Positions 1-8,172 of a stretch of 36,959 bases of DNA are shown one piece after another. Each line of letters starts with the position of its first letter. The stretch's first letter is position 1. The stretch spans positions 1 to 36,959 of the forward strand of contig JAQZAZ010000038.1 in NCBI GenBank assembly GCA_029239355.1, in the 5' to 3' direction. Under the pieces are notes generated by a model. That model was given only the letters and a program-made list of their open reading frames with translations. It did not search any database and had not been told where the DNA came from. The position numbers and the translations under genes are program-made. This stretch comes from Sphingobacterium sp. (GTDB taxonomy: Bacteria > Bacteroidota > Bacteroidia > Sphingobacteriales > Sphingobacteriaceae).

Positions 1-48
1 ATAAAAGTGCCACCTGCTGTGATAGTGGGTGGATCAAATAAAATAAAT

Positions 49-1350
49 ATGGCAAATATTGTTGCAATTGTTGGTCGTCCAAATGTTGGTAAATCTACCC
101 TATTCAATCGTCTTACCGAAAGTAGAAAAGCGATTGTTGATGACTTTAGCGGAGTGACGCGCGACCGTCATTATGAGACAGCCGAGTGGATCGGAAAGAA
201 ATTTACAGTCATCGATACAGGGGGCTTTGTACATGGCTCGGATGACGTCTTCGAAGAAGCAATCCGTGATCAGGTGTATATCGCTATTGAAGAAGCATCC
301 GTTGTGATATTTATGGTGGATGTTACAACCGGAATAACTGATTTGGATGATGAAATTGCTGATATCCTCAGAAGAAGTTCAAAACCTGTATATGTGGTGG
401 CCAATAAAGTCGATCACGCAAAATTGCATCATGATTCGGCCGAATTTTATGCCTTTGGTTTAGGCGAAGTGTTTAATATTTCTTCTGCTACGGGTTCTGG
501 TACTGGAGAATTATTGGATGCTGTTGTATCCCATTTTGAAGAAGAGCAGGAAGAAGATGAAGCCCTGCCTAAATATACCATTGTTGGCCGCCCAAATGTG
601 GGTAAATCCTCGCTTACAAATGCATTGATCGGTAAAGACCGTAATATTGTAACGCCTATGGCGGGTACGACAAGGGATTCTATTCGTATTCATTATAATC
701 AATATGGACACAATTTCCTTTTGATCGATACCGCCGGCCTTCGTCGTAAATCAAAAGTAAATGAAGATATTGAATTCTATTCGGTCATGCGGACCATTAA
801 GGCCCTGGAAGATTCTGATGTAACGATTTTGATGTTGGATGCCCAAGACGGCTTGGAAGCACAGGATGTGAATATCTTCAATCTGGCGGAGAAGAACCGT
901 AAAGGTATTGTGATCGTGGTCAACAAATGGGATTTGATCGAAAAGGATAATAAGACCATGAAAGCCTTCGAAGATCGTATCAGGGAGAAAATTGCCCCAT
1001 TCACGGATGTGCCGATTATTTTTACCTCTGTAACCGAAAAGCAGCGTGTCCTCAAAGTATTGGAAACGGCTGATAAGGTTTACGCCAACAGAACAAAAAA
1101 GATCCCGACATCAAAGTTGAACGAAGTGATGTTGAATATTATCGAGAGTTATCCACCACCATCCTTAAAAGGAAAGTATATCAAAATCAAATATGTGACG
1201 CAATTACCGGGAAGAACACCAATGTTTGCCTTCTTCTGTAATTTGCCACAATACATCAAAGATCCTTATAAACGCTTTATTGAAAATAAACTGCGTGAGC
1301 ACTTTGACTTTACAGGTGTGCCTATTCAAATATATTTCAGACAAAAATAG
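49..1350 (+). CDS. der: Ribosome-assembly GTPase Der (EngA)
   Basis: Essential double-Era GTPase that acts in late 50S ribosomal subunit assembly in the cytoplasm. Two tandem G domains are visible. The first P-loop GRPNVGKS is at residues 9-16, followed by a DTGG switch motif and NKVD. The second P-loop GRPNVGKS is at about residues 180-187, followed by DTAG and NKWD. The C-terminal ~90 residues fit the KH-like domain of the family. The frame is open from 7 (GTG), but the ATG at 49 gives the canonical [15 protein letters not shown] start and 433 aa, the normal family length, so 49 is chosen. cysS follows after 22 bp and is probably co-transcribed. Confidence 0.97.
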   Translation: MANIVAIVGRPNVGKSTLFNRLTESRKAIVDDFSGVTRDRHYETAEWIGKKFTVIDTGGFVHGSDDVFEEAIRDQVYIAIEEASVVIFMVDVTTGITDLDDEIADILRRSSKPVYVVANKVDHAKLHHDSAEFYAFGLGEVFNISSATGSGTGELLDAVVSHFEEEQEEDEALPKYTIVGRPNVGKSSLTNALIGKDRNIVTPMAGTTRDSIRIHYNQYGHNFLLIDTAGLRRKSKVNEDIEFYSVMRTIKALEDSDVTILMLDAQDGLEAQDVNIFNLAEKNRKGIVIVVNKWDLIEKDNKTMKAFEDRIREKIAPFTDVPIIFTSVTEKQRVLKVLETADKVYANRTKKIPTSKLNEVMLNIIESYPPPSLKGKYIKIKYVTQLPGRTPMFAFFCNLPQYIKDPYKRFIENKLREHFDFTGVPIQIYFRQK

Positions 1351-1372
1351 ATTTCCAAGCAAGAGAACAAAC

Positions 1373-2839
1373 ATGGACCATAATCTCTTTTTATACAATA
1401 CGCTTTCGCGAACAAAGGAAAAATTCGACCCTATACATCCCAATCTTGTTGGGATGTATGTATGTGGGCCTACTGTCTACAGTGACGTGCACTTGGGCAA
1501 TTGCCGAACTTTCGTTTCTTTTGATTTGATTTTTAGATATCTACGCCATTTGGGGTATAAAGTACGTTACGTACGGAATATTACCGATGCCGGGCATTTG
1601 GAAGGCGACCGTGATGAAGGAGATGATAAATTTGCAAAAAAGGCTAAATTAGAACAGCTGGAACCGATGGAAATTGTACAGAAATATACCATTGGTTTTC
1701 ATGATGTGTTGCGCCTTTTCAATACCTTACCCCCGAGCATCGAACCTACGGCAACAGGTCATATTTCTGAACAAATCGAGATGATCGAACAGATCATCAA
1801 CAATGGTTATGCTTATGAAAAAAATGGTACTGTATATTTTGATGTTGAAAAATATGTGCAGCAGTATGATTACACTGTATTGACCAATCGCAAATTGGAA
1901 GATATGTTGAATAATACCCGTGAGTTGAGCGGTCAGGATGAGAAAAAAGGACGTTTGGATTTTGCACTGTGGATCAAAGCCAAACCCGAAACGATTATGC
2001 GCTGGCCAGCTCCTTGGAGTGTAGGTTTTCCAGGATGGCATATCGAATGTTCGGCAATGAGCAGAAAATATTTAGGAGATCAGTTTGATATCCACGGCGG
2101 TGGGATGGATTTGGCGGCTACACACCATACCAACGAAATTGCACAGTCCGAGGCATGTAACCATACCGCACCGGCCAAATATTGGATGCATACTAATATG
2201 TTGACCGTAAATGGTGCTCGTATGTCAAAATCTGCTGGCAATGGCTTTTTGCCCGGCGAACTGTTCACAGGTAACCATCCCTTACTAAATAGAGGGTATT
2301 CACCAATGGCTGTTCGTTTCTTTATGTTGCAGGCACATTATCGAAGCACATTGGATTTTTCCAATGAAGCCCTTGATGCTGCGGATAAAGGATATAAACG
2401 CTTGATGAGCGCTATTGGACTATTGGATAAACTAAAGGTTTCAAAGGCTGCTGATTCATTCAATCTTGCGGAGATACGTAATAAATGTTATGCCGCCATG
2501 GATGATGATTTCAATAGCCCTGTGCTTATTGCTGAACTGTTTGAGCTGGTTCGGATCATTAATTCCATTTACGATGGTAAAGCAAAGGTGTCCGAAGAAG
2601 GACTAGAAAATCTAAAAGTTTTCATGAAAGAGTTTGTCGAAGACATCCTTGGATTGCGAAATGATCAGGCTTCCGGAACAGATGATATTGATGATGTCAT
2701 GAATTTAGTGATCAGATTACGTAACGAAGCTAAGGCAAATAAAGATTTTGTCACTTCGGATCGTATCCGCGATGAGCTCAATGCAATTGGTATCCAATTG
2801 AAAGATAGTAAAGAAGGAACACTTTGGAATAAGATTTGA
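1373..2839 (+). CDS. cysS: Cysteinyl-tRNA synthetase
   Basis: Class I aminoacyl-tRNA synthetase that charges tRNA-Cys with cysteine in the cytosol. The HIGH-type signature is HLGN at residues 40-43. The KMSKS-type loop is RMSKS at 283-287. The four zinc ligands of the family are all present: C31 (in YVCGPTVY), C226, H251 and E255. The C-terminal part fits the DALR/anticodon-binding region. The open frame extends upstream to 1226 inside der. The ATG at 1373, just after the der stop, gives 488 aa and the expected N-terminus, in which the CGPTVY motif begins at residue 31. Confidence 0.97.
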   Translation: MDHNLFLYNTLSRTKEKFDPIHPNLVGMYVCGPTVYSDVHLGNCRTFVSFDLIFRYLRHLGYKVRYVRNITDAGHLEGDRDEGDDKFAKKAKLEQLEPMEIVQKYTIGFHDVLRLFNTLPPSIEPTATGHISEQIEMIEQIINNGYAYEKNGTVYFDVEKYVQQYDYTVLTNRKLEDMLNNTRELSGQDEKKGRLDFALWIKAKPETIMRWPAPWSVGFPGWHIECSAMSRKYLGDQFDIHGGGMDLAATHHTNEIAQSEACNHTAPAKYWMHTNMLTVNGARMSKSAGNGFLPGELFTGNHPLLNRGYSPMAVRFFMLQAHYRSTLDFSNEALDAADKGYKRLMSAIGLLDKLKVSKAADSFNLAEIRNKCYAAMDDDFNSPVLIAELFELVRIINSIYDGKAKVSEEGLENLKVFMKEFVEDILGLRNDQASGTDDIDDVMNLVIRLRNEAKANKDFVTSDRIRDELNAIGIQLKDSKEGTLWNKI

Positions 2840-2960
2840 TAGATAAAAAATCAAATTAAAAAAAGAGGAAATAAAATGGAGTATTCATCGTTTATAAAGT
2901 CTAAATACTGGTAAAATCAAAGAATATTTCCTATTGCCTTAAAAAAAAACCGAGTGTAGT

Positions 2961-2990
2961 AAGTTCATTTGAAACGATAAAAATGAACTT
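2961..2990. promoter_or_regulatory. Inverted repeat in the leader of the next gene
   Basis: AAGTTCATTT at 2961-2970 and AAATGAACTT at 2981-2990 are perfect 10-bp arms separated by 10 nt. The repeat ends 20 bp before the chosen ATG at 3011. No T-tract follows, so it is more like an operator or leader hairpin than a terminator. Function is inferred from position only. Confidence 0.4.
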
Positions 2991-3010
2991 TGATAAATAA
3001 TCATTTGCAT

Positions 3011-3895
3011 ATGAATTTTTGGAACAGGTTATCCGTTGTTGCATTGGTGAGTACAATGGGTACGACATTGTACGCACAGATACCCGAAAAAGTAGGAAGC
3101 TTACTACAGGCAGATAAAGACGCGGCTGCATTAGCGAAAGCTTCTACTCCGCATCAGGCGTTTTTATCTATTATCGACAAAGAATCCACATTTTATGTTC
3201 CTTCGCCGGTAAATGCATACAATTACCTCAATAATAGACCCAATATCCCAGATGTTCTAAATTGGCAGCCTACTTTTGCTCTTGTAGCCAAAAGCCTCGA
3301 GTTCGGTGTAACTTCTGGTTCTATGGACTTTCAGAAAGTCGGCGCCAGATTGCGTCACGGTGAATACCTGACCGTTTGGAAACGCAATAAGAAGGGGAAA
3401 TGGCTGGTCGATATCCGTGCCGAAGTGGAAAACAACGGTAATGACGGTGTGTTTGATCTGGAATATATCGAGCCCACTGATTCCTGGTATCTGAAGCACC
3501 GCTCCAAGGTGCGGCTAAATCAGCGTGAAGATATTGTCTTTGAAACAGACAAACTGATGTCTACTGTCCTAAAAGCGGACAATCCAACGGCATATAAGGA
3601 GTTTCTGAGTGAAGACGTACGTTTTCTATTTCCCTGGACCAGTCCATTAGAAGGAAAGGACAAAATGATGGCCTATTTGAAGAAACAACGTATGACTATT
3701 GAAACTGTCCCAGAAGAAGTAAAACGTTCGTATAGCGGAGATTTTGCCTATACAAAAGGAACCGCAACCGTACGGCAAAAGGATAAAGTCGTTAAATATA
3801 ATTATATCCGCGTATGGCAATTAAGCGAGTTGGCAAAAGATGATGTGAAGAAGGCCAATTGGAACATCCTAATAGAAATGATGTTTGAGAAATAG
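3011..3895 (+). CDS. Secreted protein with NTF2/SnoaL-like fold (predicted)
   Basis: 294-aa exported protein without a known enzyme signature. Residues 1-20 or so form a signal peptide (hydrophobic core, then TTLYAQ cleavage region). The C-terminal ~100 residues (VLKADNPTAYKEFLSEDVRF, a GKDKMMAYL helix, then VKYNYIRVWQL strands and NWNILIEMMFEK) have the layout of a SnoaL/DUF4440-like NTF2 domain. The N-terminal half has a similar pattern and may be a second copy. The frame also allows TTG at 2990, but the ATG at 3011 gives a cleaner signal peptide. It stands alone between cysS and the convergent isomerase gene. A catalytic role cannot be assigned. Confidence 0.8.
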   Translation: MNFWNRLSVVALVSTMGTTLYAQIPEKVGSLLQADKDAAALAKASTPHQAFLSIIDKESTFYVPSPVNAYNYLNNRPNIPDVLNWQPTFALVAKSLEFGVTSGSMDFQKVGARLRHGEYLTVWKRNKKGKWLVDIRAEVENNGNDGVFDLEYIEPTDSWYLKHRSKVRLNQREDIVFETDKLMSTVLKADNPTAYKEFLSEDVRFLFPWTSPLEGKDKMMAYLKKQRMTIETVPEEVKRSYSGDFAYTKGTATVRQKDKVVKYNYIRVWQLSELAKDDVKKANWNILIEMMFEK

Positions 3896-3905
3896 GTTAT
3901 AGCAT

Positions 3906-3961
3906 TTATCATAAACAAAAAAAGACTTGAATATATTCAAGTCTTTTTTTGTTTATGATAA
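3906..3961. terminator. Perfect 56-bp palindrome, bidirectional terminator
   Basis: The two 28-nt halves are exact reverse complements, with the centre between 3933 and 3934. The core stem GACTTGAAT...ATTCAAGTC is flanked by A7 and T7 tracts, so a rho-independent terminator reads on both strands. It lies 10 bp after the stop of the NTF2-like gene and 10 bp before the stop of the convergent SurA-like gene. Confidence 0.88.
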
Positions 3962-3971
3962 GAAGAAGTTC

Positions 3972-5321
3972 TTATTGCTTTTTCCATTTCTGTAATTCCT
4001 CACAAGCACCAAAGTCATCGCTGATATCAATGAAGGTGTTCTTGGCTTTATCGTCAAACCATTTGCTTAGATTACGGCGTACTTTATCTTCTTTTGCAGC
4101 ATCTTTGATCTTGGTGAAATCCTGATCAAGATTTGCTTTATGCGGCGGGATACGTGTTTTAAGGTAGTTAAAACGGTAACCTACGTCTCCAGTTTTATCT
4201 GTGAATTGCTCCGGTTTGGAGTATTCTCCAGGTTTTAAAGGGTCAATGGCCGTAAATACCGCCTTTTCCAGTCCATCCATAGGGATTAAAGTTGTACGGC
4301 TAGATCCTTGTGGATTTAAAACCATACCACCATTAAATTTAGTTTCTTCGGCATCCGAATTATTGGTCGCAGCATGGTAAAAATCTAACTTCTTCTCGAC
4401 AACCAATTTGTAGATACTATCCAACTTGTTTTTAGTCCGCTCCAAAGCAGCAGCTCCGGGATTCATTTTCATCAGAATATGGCGGGTGTGTACCTCTTCA
4501 CCGCGTCTTTCCAGGACCTGAATAATGTGAAAACCGTATTTTGATTCAACAATAGGTGATATTTCTCCTGGTTTTAACTTAAATGCCATAGCTGAGAACT
4601 CTTTTACATAATTATCGCGGGTGCCGAAACCAAGGTCACCACCATATGGGGCAGAGCCCGGATCTTGTGAGTAAAGACGCGCCATTGTTCCGAAATCAGA
4701 CCCATCGACGATCTGCTTGCGGATACCTTCGATCTTCTCGCGTTGTTCTTTTTTCTCTTCGTCTGTCAATTGAGGTAGCATAACAATTTCGCCGATCTCA
4801 ACCTCTGTATTGAAATAAGGAAGGCTATCTTGATCCAATCCTTCAAAATAACGTTTTACTTCAAGTGGCGTTACATCCACTTTTTGAACGATATTCTGTT
4901 GCATTTTATTTGCTTTTAACTGCTCGAAAACACTTGCCCGCATTTCTTCTTTATATTGTAACAAAGAACGGTTCAGGAATTTTTCCAGCCGTTCCTGGCC
5001 ACCAGCCTGTTGGGACATATGGCGCAAGCGAGAATTTAAGTTGTCGTCCACTTCTGTTTCTGTCACATCGATGGAGTCAATTACTGCCTGTTGGGAAAGG
5101 AGTTTCTGAATGATCAGTTGCTCAAGTACACCGCATTTAAACTTCTCATTTGGTTTATTCCCTTGGGCAAGCCATTGTGAATATTGCATGTCCAGATCGG
5201 ATTGTAGGATAATTCCCGAACCAACAGTAGCTACTACACGGTCAATAATTTGATTTTGTGCAAAGCTGGCATGAATGGATACAAACAGCAACAAAAACAA
5301 TATATATATGTTTTTTTTCAT
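3972..5321 (-). CDS. SurA-like periplasmic peptidyl-prolyl isomerase
   Basis: 449-aa envelope chaperone of the SurA/PpiC parvulin group, expected to help outer-membrane proteins fold in the periplasm. Residues 1-21 are a signal peptide ending ASFAQ. Residues ~25-150 match a SurA N-terminal chaperone module (IIDRVVATVGSGIILQSDLD). A clear parvulin domain spans ~175-275 (FGTMARLYSQDPGSAPYGGDLGFG, then FKLKPGEISPIVESKYGFHIIQVLER, quoted as two parts). A second, more divergent one follows from ~280 (EVHTRHILMKM) to ~395. The start is the ATG at 5321, directly before a lysine-rich signal peptide. The gene converges on the NTF2-like gene. With two SusC-type barrels in the window, a role in their biogenesis is plausible but inferred. 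Confidence 0.92.
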   Translation of the reverse strand: MKKNIYILFLLLFVSIHASFAQNQIIDRVVATVGSGIILQSDLDMQYSQWLAQGNKPNEKFKCGVLEQLIIQKLLSQQAVIDSIDVTETEVDDNLNSRLRHMSQQAGGQERLEKFLNRSLLQYKEEMRASVFEQLKANKMQQNIVQKVDVTPLEVKRYFEGLDQDSLPYFNTEVEIGEIVMLPQLTDEEKKEQREKIEGIRKQIVDGSDFGTMARLYSQDPGSAPYGGDLGFGTRDNYVKEFSAMAFKLKPGEISPIVESKYGFHIIQVLERRGEEVHTRHILMKMNPGAAALERTKNKLDSIYKLVVEKKLDFYHAATNNSDAEETKFNGGMVLNPQGSSRTTLIPMDGLEKAVFTAIDPLKPGEYSKPEQFTDKTGDVGYRFNYLKTRIPPHKANLDQDFTKIKDAAKEDKVRRNLSKWFDDKAKNTFIDISDDFGACEELQKWKKQ

Positions 5322-5854
5322 CTTTTTAAATTATTTATCAGTGTCGATCTCATCGGTATAAATGAGCTCGTTTCACTCGGTTTGTTTTCATTTGTGATGA
5401 AGCTATCATGAACAGCCTAAATCATGTATTATGCATACTGACCAGTATCACCATGGATTCATCTAAATCACTAATTGTGAATGTGTATCGTCAGGATTGC
5501 ACGTGACTTTACAGCACTCAGTTGTTTATTAAATTCTAAAATCGAAATAATCTTTCAATTCTGACGTTCAATAGATACTATTTTGAACAACAGCACAAAA
5601 TTATCAGATTATATGAATTATTCGTATTTTTATTTAACAATATTTTTATAATCCCAATATTTCAAAAGGAGATTTTCGACTTGTTAAAATTGATTCGCTA
5701 AAAATACGGATTTGACTATTAGAAAGGGCGGTTTTAACCTAATTTAACAAGTTTATCTTTGATCGTAATGGCATCGGAAAGTATCTTGTTTTTTTGCATC
5801 AAATGGCGGTAAATGGGAGATCCGATCATTTTATTTTTTATAAATTGTATACAC
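5322..5854. other. Intergenic region between divergent genes
   Basis: About 530 bp of AT-rich DNA between the SurA-like gene (minus) and the lactonase gene (plus). I see no credible ORF, RNA gene or long repeat. It must hold both promoters. A TAnnTTTG box for the plus gene is listed separately. On the minus strand a TAATTTTG box reads at 5603-5596, but no matching upstream element is visible. Confidence 0.6.
5754..5761 (+). promoter_or_regulatory. Candidate -7 box (TATCTTTG)
   Basis: TATCTTTG fits the TAnnTTTG -7 consensus of Bacteroidota housekeeping promoters. It lies about 94 bp before the lactonase ATG. No TTG stands 19-21 bp upstream, so support is partial. Confidence 0.35.
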
Positions 5855-6946
5855 ATGAAAAAAGTTTTTATTTATCTGATTACACTTCTGCCTATGGTAA
5901 GTTTTGCACAGCAAATTCCGATGTTTGTGGGCACCTACACCAACAACACCGAGAGCAAGGGTATCTATATCTATAATTTCGACACAAAGACCGGTGAAGC
6001 CGCCTTGGTTAGCACCCAAGAAAGTAAGGATCCTTCCTTTCTGGCTCGGAACGAAAATTTTATCTATGCGGTCAATGAACTTCCAAATCAGGAGGGAACT
6101 GTGTCTGCCTATTCCTTTAAAGATGGACAGTTGACCTTTTTGAATTCGCTCCCTAGCGGTGGCGAGTCGCCTTGCTTTGTCGAAGTACATCCAAAAGGTA
6201 ATTTGCTCGCTGTTGCAAATTATACTGGCGGATCGGCAGCGCTATTTGATCTTGAATCAAATGGTGTCTTAAGTAAAAGAAGCCAGTTAATCCAGCATGA
6301 AGGCAAGGGTGTTGATCCCGTCCGCCAGGAGAAACCGCACGTACATTCCACCTTTTTTTCAAGTAAAGGCGATCGATTATACGTACAAGATCTCGGGATG
6401 GATCAAATTTCTGTATTTCCGGTTAATAAAAATGGGAATAGCTATAATCTCGCCGAAGAATCAGAAGATTTCTTCACACCAGCGGGTGGAGGACCTCGTC
6501 ATATTGCTTTTGATAAAAAGGAAAAATTTCTGTATGCCGTATTGGAAATGACAGGACAAATTGCTGCCTATAAAAAAGAGGGAAATGACTGGATGTATCA
6601 AAGTACTTACGAAATCAATCCGGAGGGTTTTAATGGAAAAAATGGCGGGGCAGATATTAAGGTTTCTGCCGATGGAAAATTTTTATATGCAACCAATCGG
6701 GGGGATGCAAATACAATAGCAACTTTTTCCGTGGAGAAAGACGGCGCATTAAATAAACTGGCCAATACTTCGGTAAAGGGGAAGGGACCACGGAATTTTA
6801 ATCTTTCTCCCGACGGGAAATACCTTCTCGTTGCAAATCAATATACCAATAATATTGTTTTATTTAGTCGTGATCCAAAGACTGGTTTACTGACGGATAC
6901 AGAGAAAGAAATCAAAGTACCAGCCCCAGTCTGTATTGTATTTTAG
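5855..6946 (+). CDS. Secreted lactonase family protein (YbhE/6-phosphogluconolactonase-like beta-propeller)
   Basis: 363-aa member of the seven-bladed beta-propeller lactonase family (6-phosphogluconolactonase, PF10282 type). Conserved family segments are FVGTYTNNTESKGIYIYNFD near the mature start, NPEGFNGKNGGADIKVSADG in the last third, and RNFNLSPDGKYLLVANQ near the end. The family's PHVHST and GGGPRHIAF segments are also present. A signal peptide is clear (MKKVFIYLITLL, then VSFAQQ), so this copy is exported, unlike the cytoplasmic pentose-phosphate enzyme; the substrate may be another sugar lactone. The frame is open from 5813, but the ATG at 5855 gives the signal peptide and normal length. 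It is monocistronic. Confidence 0.92.
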   Translation: MKKVFIYLITLLPMVSFAQQIPMFVGTYTNNTESKGIYIYNFDTKTGEAALVSTQESKDPSFLARNENFIYAVNELPNQEGTVSAYSFKDGQLTFLNSLPSGGESPCFVEVHPKGNLLAVANYTGGSAALFDLESNGVLSKRSQLIQHEGKGVDPVRQEKPHVHSTFFSSKGDRLYVQDLGMDQISVFPVNKNGNSYNLAEESEDFFTPAGGGPRHIAFDKKEKFLYAVLEMTGQIAAYKKEGNDWMYQSTYEINPEGFNGKNGGADIKVSADGKFLYATNRGDANTIATFSVEKDGALNKLANTSVKGKGPRNFNLSPDGKYLLVANQYTNNIVLFSRDPKTGLLTDTEKEIKVPAPVCIVF

Positions 6947-6992
6947 CCTTCGGACGTACAGGGGAGGATCATTCGTGAATAAGATTCATACA

Positions 6993-7027
6993 ATTAAGGC
7001 ATCAAAACTAAATTTTGATGCCTTAAT
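6993..7027. terminator. Hairpin between lactonase and mrpG
   Basis: ATTAAGGCATCAAAA (6993-7007) and TTTTGATGCCTTAAT (7013-7027) are perfect 15-bp arms with a 5-nt loop. The hairpin sits between the convergent lactonase gene and the end of the mrp operon, so it can serve both. Only short T-runs follow on either strand. Confidence 0.7.
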
Positions 7028-7079
7028 CTTAAAAAACACTTGCAGATCCTTATGCACAGTCGCGTCTAGCTAACAACGA

Positions 7080-7433
7080 CTAGAAATCTTCTTTTCTGCA
7101 ATCCAATTGTCCCTCTTTTTCCAGATCGTTTAAGGTTGTCCCTTTCCAGGTTTTTACACGTTGTATATAAGCAGCCCGTCCGATCATATGTGCTGCGACC
7201 GGTGCGGTCAAAATTAGAAAAAAGCCAATGGCGATTGCTTTGGTTGTTACAGATACCTCGGGGAAAGTCATCGCAGCGCAGATCAATAAAAGACCCACCC
7301 CTAAGGTTGCTGCTTTTACAGTCACTGAAAGGCGTAAATAGAAATCAGGCATTCTTAATATGCCGATTGAGGCGAATAATATGGCAAGCGCCCCGATAGT
7401 GCTTAAAATGGCTAAAGTAATATCAGTCATCAT
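7080..7433 (-). CDS. mrpG: Na+/H+ antiporter subunit MrpG (MnhG)
   Basis: 117-aa membrane subunit of the Mrp complex (PhaG/MnhG family). Three hydrophobic helices are visible. The family hallmark GALAILFASIGILRMPDFYL lies near residues 14-33, followed by RLSVTVKAATLGVG. It is the last gene of the operon. Its start overlaps the end of mrpF by about 11 bp, which suggests translational coupling. The ATG at 7433 or the adjacent one at 7430 could be used; the difference is one residue. Confidence 0.93.
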   Translation of the reverse strand: MMTDITLAILSTIGALAILFASIGILRMPDFYLRLSVTVKAATLGVGLLLICAAMTFPEVSVTTKAIAIGFFLILTAPVAAHMIGRAAYIQRVKTWKGTTLNDLEKEGQLDCRKEDF

Positions 7434-7698
7434 GGTTTTGTTTTTCTAAATAAAATGAAAAAGCTATAGTTCCTAAGAAGGCGATTAGTGCCAAAATCAT
7501 GGCAATATCTAAAAATACTTCCTGGGAAGTACGTATACTATAGACTGTAATAATTCCAATTCCAATTGTGATAATGAGATCCAGGGCAATGACCCGGTCA
7601 AAGATCTGTGGACCTTTGTACAAACGGATAAAAGCCAGTATGACCGATAAGGTTAATATCGGCAGGATAACATAATCGAAGTAGCTGTTTAAAGTCAT
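7423..7698 (-). CDS. mrpF: Na+/H+ antiporter subunit MrpF (MnhF)
   Basis: 91-aa three-helix subunit of the Mrp antiporter. The motif KGPQIFDRVIALDLI (residues ~28-42), with a conserved Arg-Val and Asp, identifies the MnhF/PhaF family. Its ATG overlaps the mrpE stop by 4 bp (ATGA type), and its 3' end overlaps mrpG. Order and length fit canonical mrp operons. Confidence 0.93.
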   Translation of the reverse strand: MTLNSYFDYVILPILTLSVILAFIRLYKGPQIFDRVIALDLIITIGIGIITVYSIRTSQEVFLDIAMILALIAFLGTIAFSFYLEKQNHDD

Positions 7699-8171
7699 CG
7701 TAAGAGTTCTAAAAGTCTTCGTTCAACATTGTTTTTAAGTGTGGAGACAAATTGCTCCTTGCTCTTCATGTACATCACATGGATAAAAAGCGTTTTCTTA
7801 TCTTCGCTTACATCCAGAATAAGTGTGCCTGGTGTGAGTGATATAAACGTTGAAAGCAAATTGATCTCCAGATCAGTTTTGGCATCCATAGGATACTTGA
7901 CGATGGCCGGTTTAATAAAAAACTTGGGTGTAATGACATCGTAAGCAACCTGAACGTTGGCGACGATCATCTCCCAGAGAAAAAAAAGAATAAAACTGAC
8001 TGTTTTTGGAACGCGATAGAAATAACGTTGATCCGCCTCATTCTTATTCATGATCCAAAGAATGGCAAAGCCAAGTAAAAAACCGAACAGGAAATTTGAA
8101 TAATACATTGATCCTGTCAGTGCCACCCAAATAAAGGAGAGCATGAGGTTCATTAAAAACTGCTTTATCAT
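7695..8171 (-). CDS. mrpE: Na+/H+ antiporter subunit MrpE (MnhE)
   Basis: 158-aa subunit of the Mrp complex. It has two N-terminal hydrophobic segments and a soluble tail with the family pattern LLSTFISLTPGTLILDVSEDKKTLFIHVMY (two adjoining parts: the TPGTL turn, then a beta-rich tail). The frame extends to an ATG at 8198 inside mrpD (167 aa). The ATG at 8171 directly follows the mrpD stop and gives the usual length and N-terminus MIKQFLMN, so it is preferred. The end overlaps mrpF by 4 bp. Confidence 0.9.
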   Translation of the reverse strand: MIKQFLMNLMLSFIWVALTGSMYYSNFLFGFLLGFAILWIMNKNEADQRYFYRVPKTVSFILFFLWEMIVANVQVAYDVITPKFFIKPAIVKYPMDAKTDLEINLLSTFISLTPGTLILDVSEDKKTLFIHVMYMKSKEQFVSTLKNNVERRLLELLR

Positions 8172-8172
8172 A

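Noticed and set aside
1..48. Partial upstream gene
   Set aside because: Too short to identify; the frame continuing into der from 7 is probably untranslated leader.
1727..2041. 104-aa minus-strand open frame inside cysS
   Set aside because: It is antisense to a conserved enzyme with all catalytic residues; it has no family features of its own.
2990..3010. TTG start for the NTF2-like gene
   Set aside because: It would add MINNHLH before a good signal peptide; the ATG at 3011 is a better start.
4865..5113. 82-aa plus-strand open frame inside the SurA-like gene
   Set aside because: Antisense shadow of a well-supported chaperone domain.
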